Made by a program: the position numbers and the translations under genes
Assembly: GCA_964654945.1 (NCBI GenBank)
Contig: CAZZLN010000007.1
Coordinates: 1 to 54,928 of the forward strand
Length of the DNA stretch: 54,928 nt
Origin: HGM11788 sp964654945
GTDB lineage: Bacteria > Bacillota > Clostridia > Lachnospirales > CAG-274
Direction: 5' to 3'
Part shown: positions 44,588-54,364 of the stretch, in pieces
Numbering within the stretch: position 1 is the first letter of the stretch
Layout of the letters: each line of letters begins with the position of its first letter
The notes under the pieces: generated by a model
Told to the model about the DNA's origin: nothing
Seen by the model: only the letters and a program-made list of their open reading frames with translations
Database searches by the model: none

Positions 44588-47080
44588 TTGGAGCAATATA
44601 ATGTAACAGGTATGAGCTGTGCTGCCTGCAGCGCAAGAGTTGAACAGGCCGTTTTAAAGGTTGAAGGAGTTAAAAGCTGTGCTGTAAGTCTGCTGACAAA
44701 TTCAATGGGCGTTGAGGGAACAGCATCGCCAAAGGATATTATAGCGGCAGTTGAAAAGGCAGGATATGGTGCAAGCCTTAAAAGCAGTTATGAAAATAAA
44801 AAAACATCTGATGAAAAAATATTAGAGGATAAGGAAACTCCTATACTTAAAAAAAGACTTTGTTACTCTCTTGTATTTTTGATTATTCTTATGTACTTCT
44901 CAATGGGGCATACAATGTGGGGCTGGCGGTTACCGGAATTTTTTAATGACAATCATATAGCTATGGGATTAGTTCAGCTTTTGCTGACTGTAATTATTAT
45001 GGTTATTAATCAAAAATTTTTTATAAGCGGATTTAAAAGCCTTATTCACAAAGCACCTAATATGGATACTCTTGTAGCTTTAGGCTCAGGTGCCTCATTT
45101 ATATATAGTCTGTATGCCCTATTTGCTATGACAGATGCACAGATAAAAGGTGATATGACAGCAGTAATGAGCTATATGCACGAATTTTATTTTGAATCTG
45201 CAGCAATGATACTTACTCTTATAACAGTAGGCAAAATGCTTGAAGCTCATTCAAAAGGAAAGACAACAGATGCACTTAAATCCCTTATGAGGCTTGCTCC
45301 CAAAACCGCAATACTCATAAAAGACGGCAAAGAAACAGAAGTAAGCATTGAGCAGGTTAAAAAAGGAGATATATTTGCAGTACGTCCGGGAGAAAATATA
45401 CCTGTTGACGGTATAGTAATTGAGGGAGAAAGTGCCGTAAATGAAGCTGCACTTACAGGCGAAAGCATACCTGTTGATAAAACAATCGGAGATAATGTAT
45501 CTGCTGCCACAATAAATCAATCAGGCTATATTAAATGCGAAGCATCAAGGGTTGGCGAGGACACAACTCTTTCACAGATTATTAAAATGGTAAGTGATGC
45601 AGCAGCAACAAAAGCACCTATATCAAAGGCAGCTGACAAAGTTTCGGGAATATTCGTACCTGCAGTAATTACAATTGCATTAATCACAACCCTTATATGG
45701 CTTTTATTAGGTCAAAGCATAGGATTTGCACTTGCAAGAGGTATTTCGGTTCTTGTAATAAGCTGTCCTTGCGCATTAGGGCTTGCAACTCCCGTTGCAA
45801 TAATGGTTGGCAATGGTATGGGAGCAAAAAACGGCATACTTTTTAAAACAGCAGTATCTCTTGAAGAAGCAGGAAAAATTAATATAGCAGTACTGGATAA
45901 AACCGGCACAATTACAAAGGGTGAGCCTGATGTTACAGACATTATTCCAATAAACTGCAATGAAAATGAGCTTTTAAAATATGCCTACAGTCTTGAAATA
46001 AAAAGTGAACACCCTCTTGCTAAGGCTATAATAAAAAAGGCTGAAAAATTAAATATATCGGCATTTGAGGTTACTGATTTTAAAGCACTGCCCGGAAACG
46101 GCTTATCAGCAAATGCCGATGGAAAAATATTAAAGGGCGGAAATATAAAATTTATAGGAAATGTTTCTAAAGAAATAAATAAAAAAGCTGAAGGTCTTGC
46201 AGATAACGGCAAAACGCCAATATTTTTCAGCAGGGATAATGAAATCTTAGGTATAATAGCAGTTGCTGATGTAATAAAAGAAGATAGTCCCTCAGCAGTA
46301 AAAGAGCTTCAAAATATGGGTATAAAAGTTGTTATGCTTACAGGGGATAATGAAAAAACCGCAAAAGCTATAGGCAAACAGGCAGGTGTTGACGAGGTAA
46401 TAGCAGGTGTGCTCCCTGACGGCAAAGAAAAGGCAATAAAAAATCTTATGAAACAAGGCAAGACTGCAATGGTAGGCGACGGAATAAATGATGCACCGGC
46501 ACTTACAAGAGCCGATATAGGCATAGCAATAGGTGCAGGCACAGATATAGCAATTGATGCTGCCGATATAGTGCTTATGAAAAGCAAATTAAGTGATGTT
46601 CCCGCTGCCATAAGATTAAGCAGAGCAACCCTTAAAAATATTCACGAAAATCTTTTCTGGGCATTTATATATAATATCATAGGTATTCCTCTTGCGGCAG
46701 GTCTTTTTATTGCTTTGCTGGGATGGAAGCTAAACCCTATGTTTGGTGCAGCCGCAATGAGCCTTTCAAGCTTCTGTGTTGTATCAAATGCTTTAAGACT
46801 TAATTTATTTAATATCCATAATTCCAAAAAGGATAAAAAAATAAAATCAAAAAAATTAAACACAAAGGAGAATGAAACTATGGAAAAAACAATTAAAATT
46901 GAAGGTATGATGTGCCCTCACTGTGAAGCAGCCGTTAAAAAAGCACTTGAATCACTTGCTACTGTTGATGAAGCAGTTGCAAGTCACAAAAAGGGAAATG
47001 CTGTTTTAAAGCTTAATGCTGAAACTTCTGATGAAATTTTAAGAAAAACTGTTGAAAAGCTGGGTTATAAAATGTTATAA
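44588..47080 (+). CDS. copA: Copper-exporting P1B-type ATPase CopA with C-terminal CopZ domain
   Basis: The start is likely TTG 44588, 7 bp behind AGGTG; the frame opens at GTG 44579 (833 residues on that numbering). Order of parts: N-terminal metal-binding HMA (GMSCAAC, 11-17), eight membrane helices with CPC at 396-398, phosphorylation Asp440 (DKTGT), GDGIND, then an extra HMA at about 768-833 with GMMCPHC. It exports Cu(I) from the cytosol. The C-terminal HMA is separately startable (see 46880). The N-terminal codon overlaps the csoR end. Confidence 0.97.
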   Translation: MEQYNVTGMSCAACSARVEQAVLKVEGVKSCAVSLLTNSMGVEGTASPKDIIAAVEKAGYGASLKSSYENKKTSDEKILEDKETPILKKRLCYSLVFLIILMYFSMGHTMWGWRLPEFFNDNHIAMGLVQLLLTVIIMVINQKFFISGFKSLIHKAPNMDTLVALGSGASFIYSLYALFAMTDAQIKGDMTAVMSYMHEFYFESAAMILTLITVGKMLEAHSKGKTTDALKSLMRLAPKTAILIKDGKETEVSIEQVKKGDIFAVRPGENIPVDGIVIEGESAVNEAALTGESIPVDKTIGDNVSAATINQSGYIKCEASRVGEDTTLSQIIKMVSDAAATKAPISKAADKVSGIFVPAVITIALITTLIWLLLGQSIGFALARGISVLVISCPCALGLATPVAIMVGNGMGAKNGILFKTAVSLEEAGKINIAVLDKTGTITKGEPDVTDIIPINCNENELLKYAYSLEIKSEHPLAKAIIKKAEKLNISAFEVTDFKALPGNGLSANADGKILKGGNIKFIGNVSKEINKKAEGLADNGKTPIFFSRDNEILGIIAVADVIKEDSPSAVKELQNMGIKVVMLTGDNEKTAKAIGKQAGVDEVIAGVLPDGKEKAIKNLMKQGKTAMVGDGINDAPALTRADIGIAIGAGTDIAIDAADIVLMKSKLSDVPAAIRLSRATLKNIHENLFWAFIYNIIGIPLAAGLFIALLGWKLNPMFGAAAMSLSSFCVVSNALRLNLFNIHNSKKDKKIKSKKLNTKENETMEKTIKIEGMMCPHCEAAVKKALESLATVDEAVASHKKGNAVLKLNAETSDEILRKTVEKLGYKML
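46880..47080 (+). CDS. copZ: Internal in-frame CopZ-like copper chaperone start
   Basis: Inside copA, AAAGGAG (46864-46870) is followed after 9 bases by ATG 46880, which opens a 66-residue HMA protein with GMMCPHCEAAVKKALE and a canonical end. The SD is as strong as any in the window and lies where a gene start would be. The same codons therefore may yield both a CopA-CopZ fusion and free CopZ. Expression of the free form is inferred. Confidence 0.6.
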   Translation: MEKTIKIEGMMCPHCEAAVKKALESLATVDEAVASHKKGNAVLKLNAETSDEILRKTVEKLGYKML

Positions 47081-47347
47081 TGTTTTTATGTGGGACTGCT
47101 TCCCTTGAAAAAATGAGTATAAAAATAAGAATACTTGATTTTGAATTTAATCAATTACACAATTTTTTATAAAAAGTTTGTATAGATTGATGTTATTGAC
47201 AATTTGATATAATTCATGAACTTATTTATCAAATTAGAGATGGTATTCCCTTTGCAACAATTTAGGTAAATAGGTGTACTTATAAAAATCAATTTTATAT
47301 TTACAAATAAATTATGAAATATAAATACATAAGGAGAGATGATAAAT

Positions 47348-48544
47348 GTGAAAAAAATAATTGTATTTATTGTGGTTGTGATGCTTTTTTCTTTTAATAC
47401 TTTTTCTTTTGTATATGCTGGCGAAAGTCCTATTTATATAAATGGAATTAAATACTTAGGCAAAAGTACAAATATTAATGGTAGATTCTATATATCTTTA
47501 TCTGATATGAAATATAATATTGGAGTTATAAGTTATTATGATAAGGACACAGATAAAATAAGTTTTAAAAGAGCTGATTTGAGTTTTTTTATGAAATTAA
47601 ACAGTAATGTAATATATATTAATGGTAGCTCAATTATTATGGATGCAAAACCACAGATAATAGATGATGAAATCTTTATTCCTGTAAAATACCTAGCTGA
47701 AGCGTTAGGTTACACAATAATATGGGATGATACAATTAAATCTGTGAATATAAACACAAATGGTATAATGATTGGTAGTGGTACGGTATCAATACCTTTA
47801 GATAGAGTGGACTTAAATAAGGTTAATTGTAATAAAGTTTATGATGAAGATTATATAGATATAGAATTATTTAATAAAATGTTTTCTAAGGGATGGAAAA
47901 TAGTTGATACTAAAAAATATCTATCAGAAGATCTTATTACTGATGAAAATACAATAGAGATATATACAAGATGGAAGATACAGTATAAGGATAATGAAAA
48001 TAAAGATAGAATGTTTTATATTTCAAATGCAGACAGTTTAGCGTACAATATTAATAATATTATATTAAATCATATAAATACTTATTATACTGAATATCTA
48101 TTTGATGATTTAGATAAAGATAATATTGAGTGTAGTATAGATTTTAGTTTTACCGGCAATAATGTAACTACATCGGCATCCCCAGGAATAGCTTATAAAA
48201 GATATATTGAAAAAATATGTACAAAAGAAGATGTAGTTGATATATCGAGCTTAAATATTAAAAATACTTTTAAAATGCTTCCTGTATATTGTTGTATAAA
48301 TATTAAATATAGTAATTCAGATCTTAATAATACTGCTTATTCATATGCTTATAAAATTACTAATAAAATTAATACAATTACTGATTATACTGCTAATTTT
48401 GTTTATTGCATAAGCTGTAATAAGAGGGATATTGTAAAAAAGTATTATATAAATGGTAAAGAATATATTGGAAGTCCTAATGTGCTTAAATATATGTCGG
48501 ATTTGACATATGATATTTACAAATATTCTTTTTTTGCTTATTAA
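47348..48544 (+). CDS. Secreted stalk-domain (copper amine oxidase N1-like) protein
   Basis: The start is GTG 47348, 11 bp behind AAGGAG, or ATG 47339, only 2 bp behind it; both lead into a signal peptide (KKIIVFIVVVMLFSFNTFSFVYA). Residues about 28-145 hold one Cu_amine_oxidN1-type stalk domain (FIPVKYLAEALGYTIIWDD), a structural module of exported clostridial proteins that binds no copper here. The remaining 250 residues are unrecognised and very AT-rich. Position between copA and the RHS cassettes suggests it belongs to the RHS accessory locus. Confidence 0.8.
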   Translation: MKKIIVFIVVVMLFSFNTFSFVYAGESPIYINGIKYLGKSTNINGRFYISLSDMKYNIGVISYYDKDTDKISFKRADLSFFMKLNSNVIYINGSSIIMDAKPQIIDDEIFIPVKYLAEALGYTIIWDDTIKSVNINTNGIMIGSGTVSIPLDRVDLNKVNCNKVYDEDYIDIELFNKMFSKGWKIVDTKKYLSEDLITDENTIEIYTRWKIQYKDNENKDRMFYISNADSLAYNINNIILNHINTYYTEYLFDDLDKDNIECSIDFSFTGNNVTTSASPGIAYKRYIEKICTKEDVVDISSLNIKNTFKMLPVYCCINIKYSNSDLNNTAYSYAYKITNKINTITDYTANFVYCISCNKRDIVKKYYINGKEYIGSPNVLKYMSDLTYDIYKYSFFAY

Positions 48545-48580
48545 TATTATTAAATGTTTTATATGAAGTAAGTACATATT

Positions 48581-49827
48581 GATAAAAAGGAAACAGTTAC
48601 ATCAGGAGTTACAAACACAAATACTTATGACAGCACAGATAAATTGACAAATGAAACCGTATCAGGTAATGATAATTTTGGAATTTCTTATACCTATGAC
48701 AAGAATGGTAATCAGACTAAGGTTAAAAAGTATTCAAAAGACAATAACAAACATTTAAGCTCAAGATTTTAAGTGCTATGGCTCTAAACAGCACTACAAG
48801 CACAGAGAAATTCATTTACAACGGTTTAAATCAACTTGTTAATTATGAGAATACCAATGGCAATTATAACGGTAAGGTTGGCTTGTCTGCTCAGTATGAG
48901 TATATGGCAAACGGCTACAGAGTTTCAAAAACTGTTAATGATGTTGAAACTCGCTATCTTTGGGACAAAGACAATATTGTTGCAGATATGAACGGCAGCA
49001 ATGTTATCAGCAATAATTACTACAGAGGTGTCAACCTTGTTTGTGATGATTTAAACAAATATTATATGCACGATGCTCACGGCAATGTGATAGAAATTTA
49101 TGGCAAAAGTGCTGATGAGCCTTATAATTGGTACAGATACAATGCCTTTGGCACCAATAAGTACTTTGGTGATTCTGATATATTGTATTCAGGACAGCCT
49201 TGGGGCTACTGCGACCAATATTATGATTGGGAAACTAAAAACTACTATATGAGGGCAAGGTATTATAACCCTGTAAGCGGTAGGTTTATAAGCGAGGACA
49301 CTCATTGGAATCCTAGTAATATGATTTATGGGGATAAAACCTATAAAGAAGATGAAACCAAATACCCTGATATTACTGCAAGTCTGCAAAGTTCAAATTT
49401 GTATGGGTATTGTATGGGTAATCCTGTTAAATATAATGATATATATGGCGAAAAAACATATGTAACTGGAATTGCAGGTGAAATTGGTGCCCCACTTATT
49501 ATTTCAGGAACAATTGCCAAAGTTTATGATGACTTTGGGAATAAAGGTTATCTAATTGCACCTAGTGTTGGTGCTGGAGCTGGAATTGGATTAGGACCAA
49601 GCTATGGAGAGTATGATGTTGATACAATCTATGACTTAAGAGGAACAACAGCAGATGGATCAGTTGCAGGATTTTCAATTAACTTGGAAAAACCTGATGA
49701 TGGTATGGCATATAGTTTTGGACTGGAAATAAAAATAACAGTTACTAAAACTTTTGTAATATCAAAGGATGCATTAGTAAAGGCAATAAAATCAAAAATA
49801 AAAAACGTAGTTGACTTTATATTTTAA
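48581..49827 (+). pseudogene. Truncated RHS/YD-repeat cassette 1 with C-terminal tip
   Basis: 48581-48772 reads as YD repeats (TVTSGVTN, ISYTYDKNGNQTKVKK) and then breaks. Compared with cassette 2, one G is missing after 48748, which shifts the frame. The frame resumes, as the open frame with ATG 48778 but no SD, and runs through the RHS core (YLWDKDNIVADM, YYMRARYYNPVSGRFISED) to the joint LYGYCMGNPVKYNDIYG. From 49450 a 125-residue glycine-rich tip follows (EKTYVTGIAGEIGAP, GAGAGIGLG). It cannot be made from its own start, so it looks like a silent tip cassette. Confidence 0.8.
48707..49374 (+). repeat. RHS core direct repeat, copy 1
   Basis: Nearly identical to 53280-53948. The encoded residues from MALNSTTSTEKF to DITASLQ are the same, and I saw only one deletion and a few base changes. 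It could mediate homologous exchange of the tips. Confidence 0.9.
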
Positions 49828-50302
49828 AGTAAAATACAATAAAATGTAGGTATGATAAGTATTTGTATAAAGAAATTGATATTTGAGTTAAAGTTTTAAG
49901 AAAACGCAATGATAAATATTTAGATTGTATAAAATTTACTTTTTTATTTATGTTTTGTGAAATAATATAGTATATTTTGTACAAAAAACTAAAAAAATAA
50001 AAATCATATAGTGTGAATTTTTTGAGATAGTTTGAGCGGAAGTCATAAAATTAAGTTTTATGAGTTTATATATATCTTATACACTATTTTTGTAAAAAAA
50101 TATATTTAACTATTTGTTAGTGTATTATTGAATTTTTTGCTTTAGGTAAACTAAATAAAAGCATTTATTTGATTTGAAATATTAATAGAGTAAAATTATG
50201 TTTATTATTAATGATAAAATTTTAAATTGCATAGTTAACAATATAATTAAGTATTATTATTTAATCCGAAAATATACTTCAATAAAAAAGGAGTTGGTTT
50301 AA
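49828..50302. other. AT-rich gap between tip 1 and its candidate immunity gene
   Basis: 475 bp of very AT-rich sequence with no reading frame longer than a few dozen codons. I see no RNA gene or convincing terminator in it. AGGAG before 50303 marks the next start. Confidence 0.6.
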
Positions 50303-51211
50303 ATGATTTTGTATATGCCTCAAATAAGTATAACATGGATTGTTATTCTATTTTTGTTGCTATATTTTGTCTGGATAATTTTTATGTCCTTTAATTCTAA
50401 GGAAGTATATATCAAAGTATGTATAATATTTGGTGCTATGCTTACATCAATTTTAGTTGTTTTAATTTTTTTATCGTTCTTGATTTTTCAAATATCAGAT
50501 TTTATAGATTTTGTAAAAGAAGACTATTCTATAGTACAAGGTTATGTGACAAATTTTGAAAAATCTAAGGAAGATGGTATTACAAGTACCTTTGAGAGTT
50601 TTGAGGTAAACGGAGTTAAATTTGAATATAAGGATAATGTAATACGTTCGGGATATAGAAAAACTATGGGGAATGGGGGAGTTATAAAGGGAAATGGTCA
50701 ATATTTAAAAATTGGATATATTAATCAAGGTGATTACAATGCGATTATATTTATTGAAGAATCACCCTTTAGTGAAAATAATAATAATAATAATAATGCT
50801 CATACAATGTTAAATAGAGTTATAATTAAAGTTAGTTTGTTGTTATCAATTGGTATTTTTATTTTTGTGATTTACAAATATTTAAAAAGAAAAAGAATAT
50901 TTGTAGATTACAATTATAGTTTTATTGATAGTAAAAAGGTGGACGAGGATGTAATTGAAATTGTGTGTACTTTAAGGGTTAATAATATGTATGAGATACC
51001 ACATAAAATTAAGCTGTTTTCAAAATATAAGTCAAAAAAAATATTAGGCAAGGCTATTAAGGTTAAAGGTATTGATTTGGCAAGTTTAGAGGATAGTTTT
51101 ATTGTTGAAAGTGGTAGTAATAAAATTAAGGTGGCTTTTAGTTTTGGGTGTTATGAAAGATATATAATTAGTGAATGGGTGTCTAAAATTAATGTTAAAA
51201 TTGTGGGTTAA
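50303..51211 (+). CDS. Membrane protein, candidate immunity protein of RHS tip 1
   Basis: 302 residues. Two membrane helices (about 10-30 and 38-62), then an extracytoplasmic domain (about 75-155) with FEYKDN, RSGYRKTMGNGGVIKGNGQ and LKIGYINQG, a run of seven Asn, a third helix (about 172-194) and a C-terminal domain of about 105 residues. The extracytoplasmic domain is shared with the protein at 54365, though the rest differs. It resembles DUF3592-type layouts, but I do not recognise the family. AAAAAAGGAG precedes the ATG. Immunity is inferred from its place after an RHS tip. Confidence 0.75.
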   Translation: MILYMPQISITWIVILFLLLYFVWIIFMSFNSKEVYIKVCIIFGAMLTSILVVLIFLSFLIFQISDFIDFVKEDYSIVQGYVTNFEKSKEDGITSTFESFEVNGVKFEYKDNVIRSGYRKTMGNGGVIKGNGQYLKIGYINQGDYNAIIFIEESPFSENNNNNNNAHTMLNRVIIKVSLLLSIGIFIFVIYKYLKRKRIFVDYNYSFIDSKKVDEDVIEIVCTLRVNNMYEIPHKIKLFSKYKSKKILGKAIKVKGIDLASLEDSFIVESGSNKIKVAFSFGCYERYIISEWVSKINVKIVG

Positions 51212-51238
51212 TGTTATTAATATGAACGGAGATAAATT

Positions 51239-51422
51239 ATGAAAAGATTATTTAATTTAATAGCTACTTATGTGTTATATTGAGAATATGGACAAGTAGC
51301 TTAAGTGTTTGTTGTGGTAATTAATGACAAGGCGATTCATTAGTTATCTTCTGTAACAAGTATAAAAAGTATTGATATTTCTGCTAAAAGTTATAAAAAT
51401 GCAAGTAGTTTAAAAAGTAGGT
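51239..51422 (+). pseudogene. Decayed N-terminal end of RHS cassette 2
   Basis: CGGAGAT precedes an ATG that opens MKRLFNLIATYVLY, which looks like an export-signal start. The same frame is then broken by TGA, TAA and TAG but still reads SSVTSIKSIDISAKSYKNAS to SSLKSR near 51420. Dropping one T at about 51422 would join it to YYDDNGSEKSN, the open YD-repeat frame. So the coding start has been lost by several mutations. Confidence 0.6.
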
Positions 51423-54350
51423 TATTATGATGACAATGGTTCTGAAAAGAGTAATGTATCTCTCAATTATGATTATACTAACAACAAAATAACTTATACC
51501 AACGAAAATGGAAATGTTGAAGTATATGACTATGACCCTGTTGGTAATCCTGCATCAGTCACAAAAGGCGGTACAGTTATTTCAACATACACATATGATA
51601 CACGATTAAGACCCTCAACATACACAGAGGGTAAGGCTGTAACAACATATACCTATGACAACAGGGACAGGCTTACATCTGAAATTATTAAAGAAGGCTC
51701 TGCAACATTATCAAATAAGACTTATACCTATGAGAATAACTCAATAGGTCTTAAAACAACAGAATCCATAAATGGTGATACCTCATCGGCTACAGTAACA
51801 AATATCACACAAGCAGATATTTTAGGCAGAAATGTAATGACAAATGAAGCCGGCAATATCAACAATTACAGTTATGATATGCTTGGAAATATTATTGAAT
51901 GTCAAAATTATATCGGCAGTGATACATACCTTGTTATGGATTACACATATGACCATTTTGGCAATGTATTGACAACAACAAGAACTGACGGCAGTGATGT
52001 AGTTTCAACATCAGCTAAATATGACCTTCTTGGCAGAATGACAGAATCAACAGACGGCAAAGGTAATACAACAGAGTATACATACAATGTTTTGGGACTT
52101 GTCACAAATAAAAAAGTTCCATTTTCGCTTGATAACAGTGGAAATATGCAGTATACTAATTATGGATATACCTATGACCTTGTTGGAAATGTTACAAAGG
52201 ATACGGTCACATCAGGTGTTACAAATGAATATACCTATGATTATAGGAACAATGTAACACAGGTTAAAACAGGAGAACAGATTGTCAACTATACTTATGA
52301 TGCCGTGGGCAATATGACTCAATATTCTACAGCAAACGGAACACAGATTCACAAATATACTTATAACAGTCTTGGCAATATTACTAAATACACAGACGCA
52401 TTAGGCAATTCCGAAACATATACCTACGACAGCAACCAAGATATGATTAAAAAGGTTGACCGCAATGGTAATGCAGTTACATACACCTATGACGGACTGC
52501 ACAGAAAGCTGACTGAAAAGGCAGACGGAGTCAACAATTCGTGTACATATGGTTTAACAGGCGGAATTTTGACAGAAACAAACAGTAATGCCGAAAAGAC
52601 ATATACATATAACTCTTATGGCTTGCCTAATAAGGAATTTACTAAAATAGGTGATGATACCTTTGGTATTTACAGATATTACGACACACGAGGCAATGAC
52701 ATAACTGATGCATATTACAAAAACGGTACAATATATGAAAAAAGGCAGTATGTTTATGATAACAAAAACAGACTGGCAGGAGTTGGCACAGCATCGGGAA
52801 CAAGTGATACTTACACTCGCAAGGTGACATACTACTATGATGCAAATGATAACTTAACATCTGCTAATTACGATAACAACACATATCAGGCATATTATTA
52901 TAATGCCGCTAACTTAATTTATTGTGTGGATATGGTCAACAAATCTGACAGCAGTAATCCTGAGCATTTGGTTTATAGTTACAGGCTTGACGGAAATATA
53001 TCCGGCAAAACAGAAACCTATGATAATTATACCGACACAACAGCTTACACATATGATAGTTCAGACAGACTGATAAAAGAGGCTGTATCAGGAGATAATA
53101 ATTTTGACATAGCTTACACATATGACAATGCGGGAAACAGAAGCTCTATGACTTATTCAAACAGCTCTTCTGTTCTATCAACCGAGAATTACAGCTATGA
53201 CAAAAACAATAGGTTAATAAGCTCTGTTAAGAAAAACAGCACCACATCTGATTATACAGACTATACATATGATAAAAACGGTAATCAGACTAAGGTTAAA
53301 AAGTATTCAAAAGACAATAACGAAACATTTAAGCTCAAGATTTTAAGTGCTATGGCTCTAAACAGCACTACAAGCACAGAGAAATTCATTTACAACGGTT
53401 TAAATCAACTTGTTAATTATGAGAATACCAATGGCAATTATAACGGTAAGGTTGGCTTGTCTGCTCAGTATGAGTATATGGCAAACGGCTACAGAGTTTC
53501 AAAAACTGTTAATGATGTTGAAACTCGCTATCTTTGGGACAAAGACAATATTGTTGCAGATATGAACGGCAGCAATGTTATCAGCAATAATTACTACAGA
53601 GGTGTCAACCTTGTTTGTGATGATTTAAACAAATATTATATGCACGATGCTCACGGCAATGTGATAGAAATTTATGGCAAAAGTGCTGATGAGCCTTATA
53701 ATTGGTACAGATACAATGCCTTTGGCACCAATAAGTACTTTGGTGATTCTGATATATTGTATTCAGGACAGCCTTGGGGCTACTGCGACCAATATTATGA
53801 TTGGGAAACTAAAAACTACTATATGAGGGCAAGGTATTATAACCCTGTAAGCGGTAGGTTTATAAGCGAGGACACTCATTGGAATCCTAGTAATATGATT
53901 TATGGGGATAAAACCTATAAAGAAGACGAAACCAAATACCCTGATATAACAGCATCATTACAGGCTAGTAATTTGTATGTATATTGTATGAACAATCCAT
54001 TAATTTTTGGTGATCCTTTTGGCTTGGCTGTCTATGCAACAGGAGTTAGTGGCAGTATTGGATTAGGGGCAACTCTATCTGCCGGATCATATTATATATG
54101 GGATGATAATGGAAATTCAGGAATTATGATTTCAGGCGGCATCGGCGGGGGAGTTGCTGCAACTATTGGTGCAGATACAATGATGTTTCCATCATTATCA
54201 AACATAGATGAGTTGAGCGGTACAGGTACTAATATTAATTGCATATTAATAAACTTATCTTTATCAGATAGCGGCACTGGTGTTGGCATTTCATATCCAG
54301 GAATTAACATACAGGTTTCTTTTTCAGGCTCAAAAGTTATTAAATTTTAG
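51414..54350 (+). CDS. RHS/YD-repeat polymorphic toxin-type protein, 5'-broken (cassette 2)
   Basis: The frame is open from 51414 but has no ATG, GTG or TTG in good context before 51837. It has about 20 YD repeats (YTYDxxGN), then the RHS core and the conserved end motif YYMRARYYNPVSGRFISED with NPLIFGDPFG at 54012-54023. After the motif a 108-residue glycine-rich tip follows (YATGVSGSIGLGATLSAG, GIGGGVAATIG). Firmicute proteins of this type are exported and deliver the tip to other cells, but no intact signal peptide is seen here. A membrane protein follows after 14 bp. Confidence 0.85.
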   Translation, partial: KVGYYDDNGSEKSNVSLNYDYTNNKITYTNENGNVEVYDYDPVGNPASVTKGGTVISTYTYDTRLRPSTYTEGKAVTTYTYDNRDRLTSEIIKEGSATLSNKTYTYENNSIGLKTTESINGDTSSATVTNITQADILGRNVMTNEAGNINNYSYDMLGNIIECQNYIGSDTYLVMDYTYDHFGNVLTTTRTDGSDVVSTSAKYDLLGRMTESTDGKGNTTEYTYNVLGLVTNKKVPFSLDNSGNMQYTNYGYTYDLVGNVTKDTVTSGVTNEYTYDYRNNVTQVKTGEQIVNYTYDAVGNMTQYSTANGTQIHKYTYNSLGNITKYTDALGNSETYTYDSNQDMIKKVDRNGNAVTYTYDGLHRKLTEKADGVNNSCTYGLTGGILTETNSNAEKTYTYNSYGLPNKEFTKIGDDTFGIYRYYDTRGNDITDAYYKNGTIYEKRQYVYDNKNRLAGVGTASGTSDTYTRKVTYYYDANDNLTSANYDNNTYQAYYYNAANLIYCVDMVNKSDSSNPEHLVYSYRLDGNISGKTETYDNYTDTTAYTYDSSDRLIKEAVSGDNNFDIAYTYDNAGNRSSMTYSNSSSVLSTENYSYDKNNRLISSVKKNSTTSDYTDYTYDKNGNQTKVKKYSKDNNETFKLKILSAMALNSTTSTEKFIYNGLNQLVNYENTNGNYNGKVGLSAQYEYMANGYRVSKTVNDVETRYLWDKDNIVADMNGSNVISNNYYRGVNLVCDDLNKYYMHDAHGNVIEIYGKSADEPYNWYRYNAFGTNKYFGDSDILYSGQPWGYCDQYYDWETKNYYMRARYYNPVSGRFISEDTHWNPSNMIYGDKTYKEDETKYPDITASLQASNLYVYCMNNPLIFGDPFGLAVYATGVSGSIGLGATLSAGSYYIWDDNGNSGIMISGGIGGGVAATIGADTMMFPSLSNIDELSGTGTNINCILINLSLSDSGTGVGISYPGINIQVSFSGSKVIKF
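53280..53948 (+). repeat. RHS core direct repeat, copy 2
   Basis: Partner of 48707-49374, offset 4574 bp past the deletion. Near-identical in nucleotide sequence, ending just where the two C-terminal tips begin to diverge (GATAT). Confidence 0.9.
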
Positions 54351-54364
54351 TGTGGTGAATTTTG

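Noticed and set aside
46309..46611. Minus-strand Ala/Pro-rich frame inside copA
   Set aside because: It is an antisense shadow of the ATPase hinge region.
47081..47338. Promoter in the copA-stalk gene gap (TATAAT near 47210)
   Set aside because: No -35 at acceptable spacing could be matched, so I do not call it.
50783..50803. AAT repeat (poly-Asn) in the first candidate immunity gene, considered as a phase-variable tract
   Set aside because: The repeat unit is three bases, so length change would not shift the frame.
52642..52860. Minus-strand Cys/His-rich frames within the RHS gene
   Set aside because: They are antisense shadows of YD repeats without start signals.
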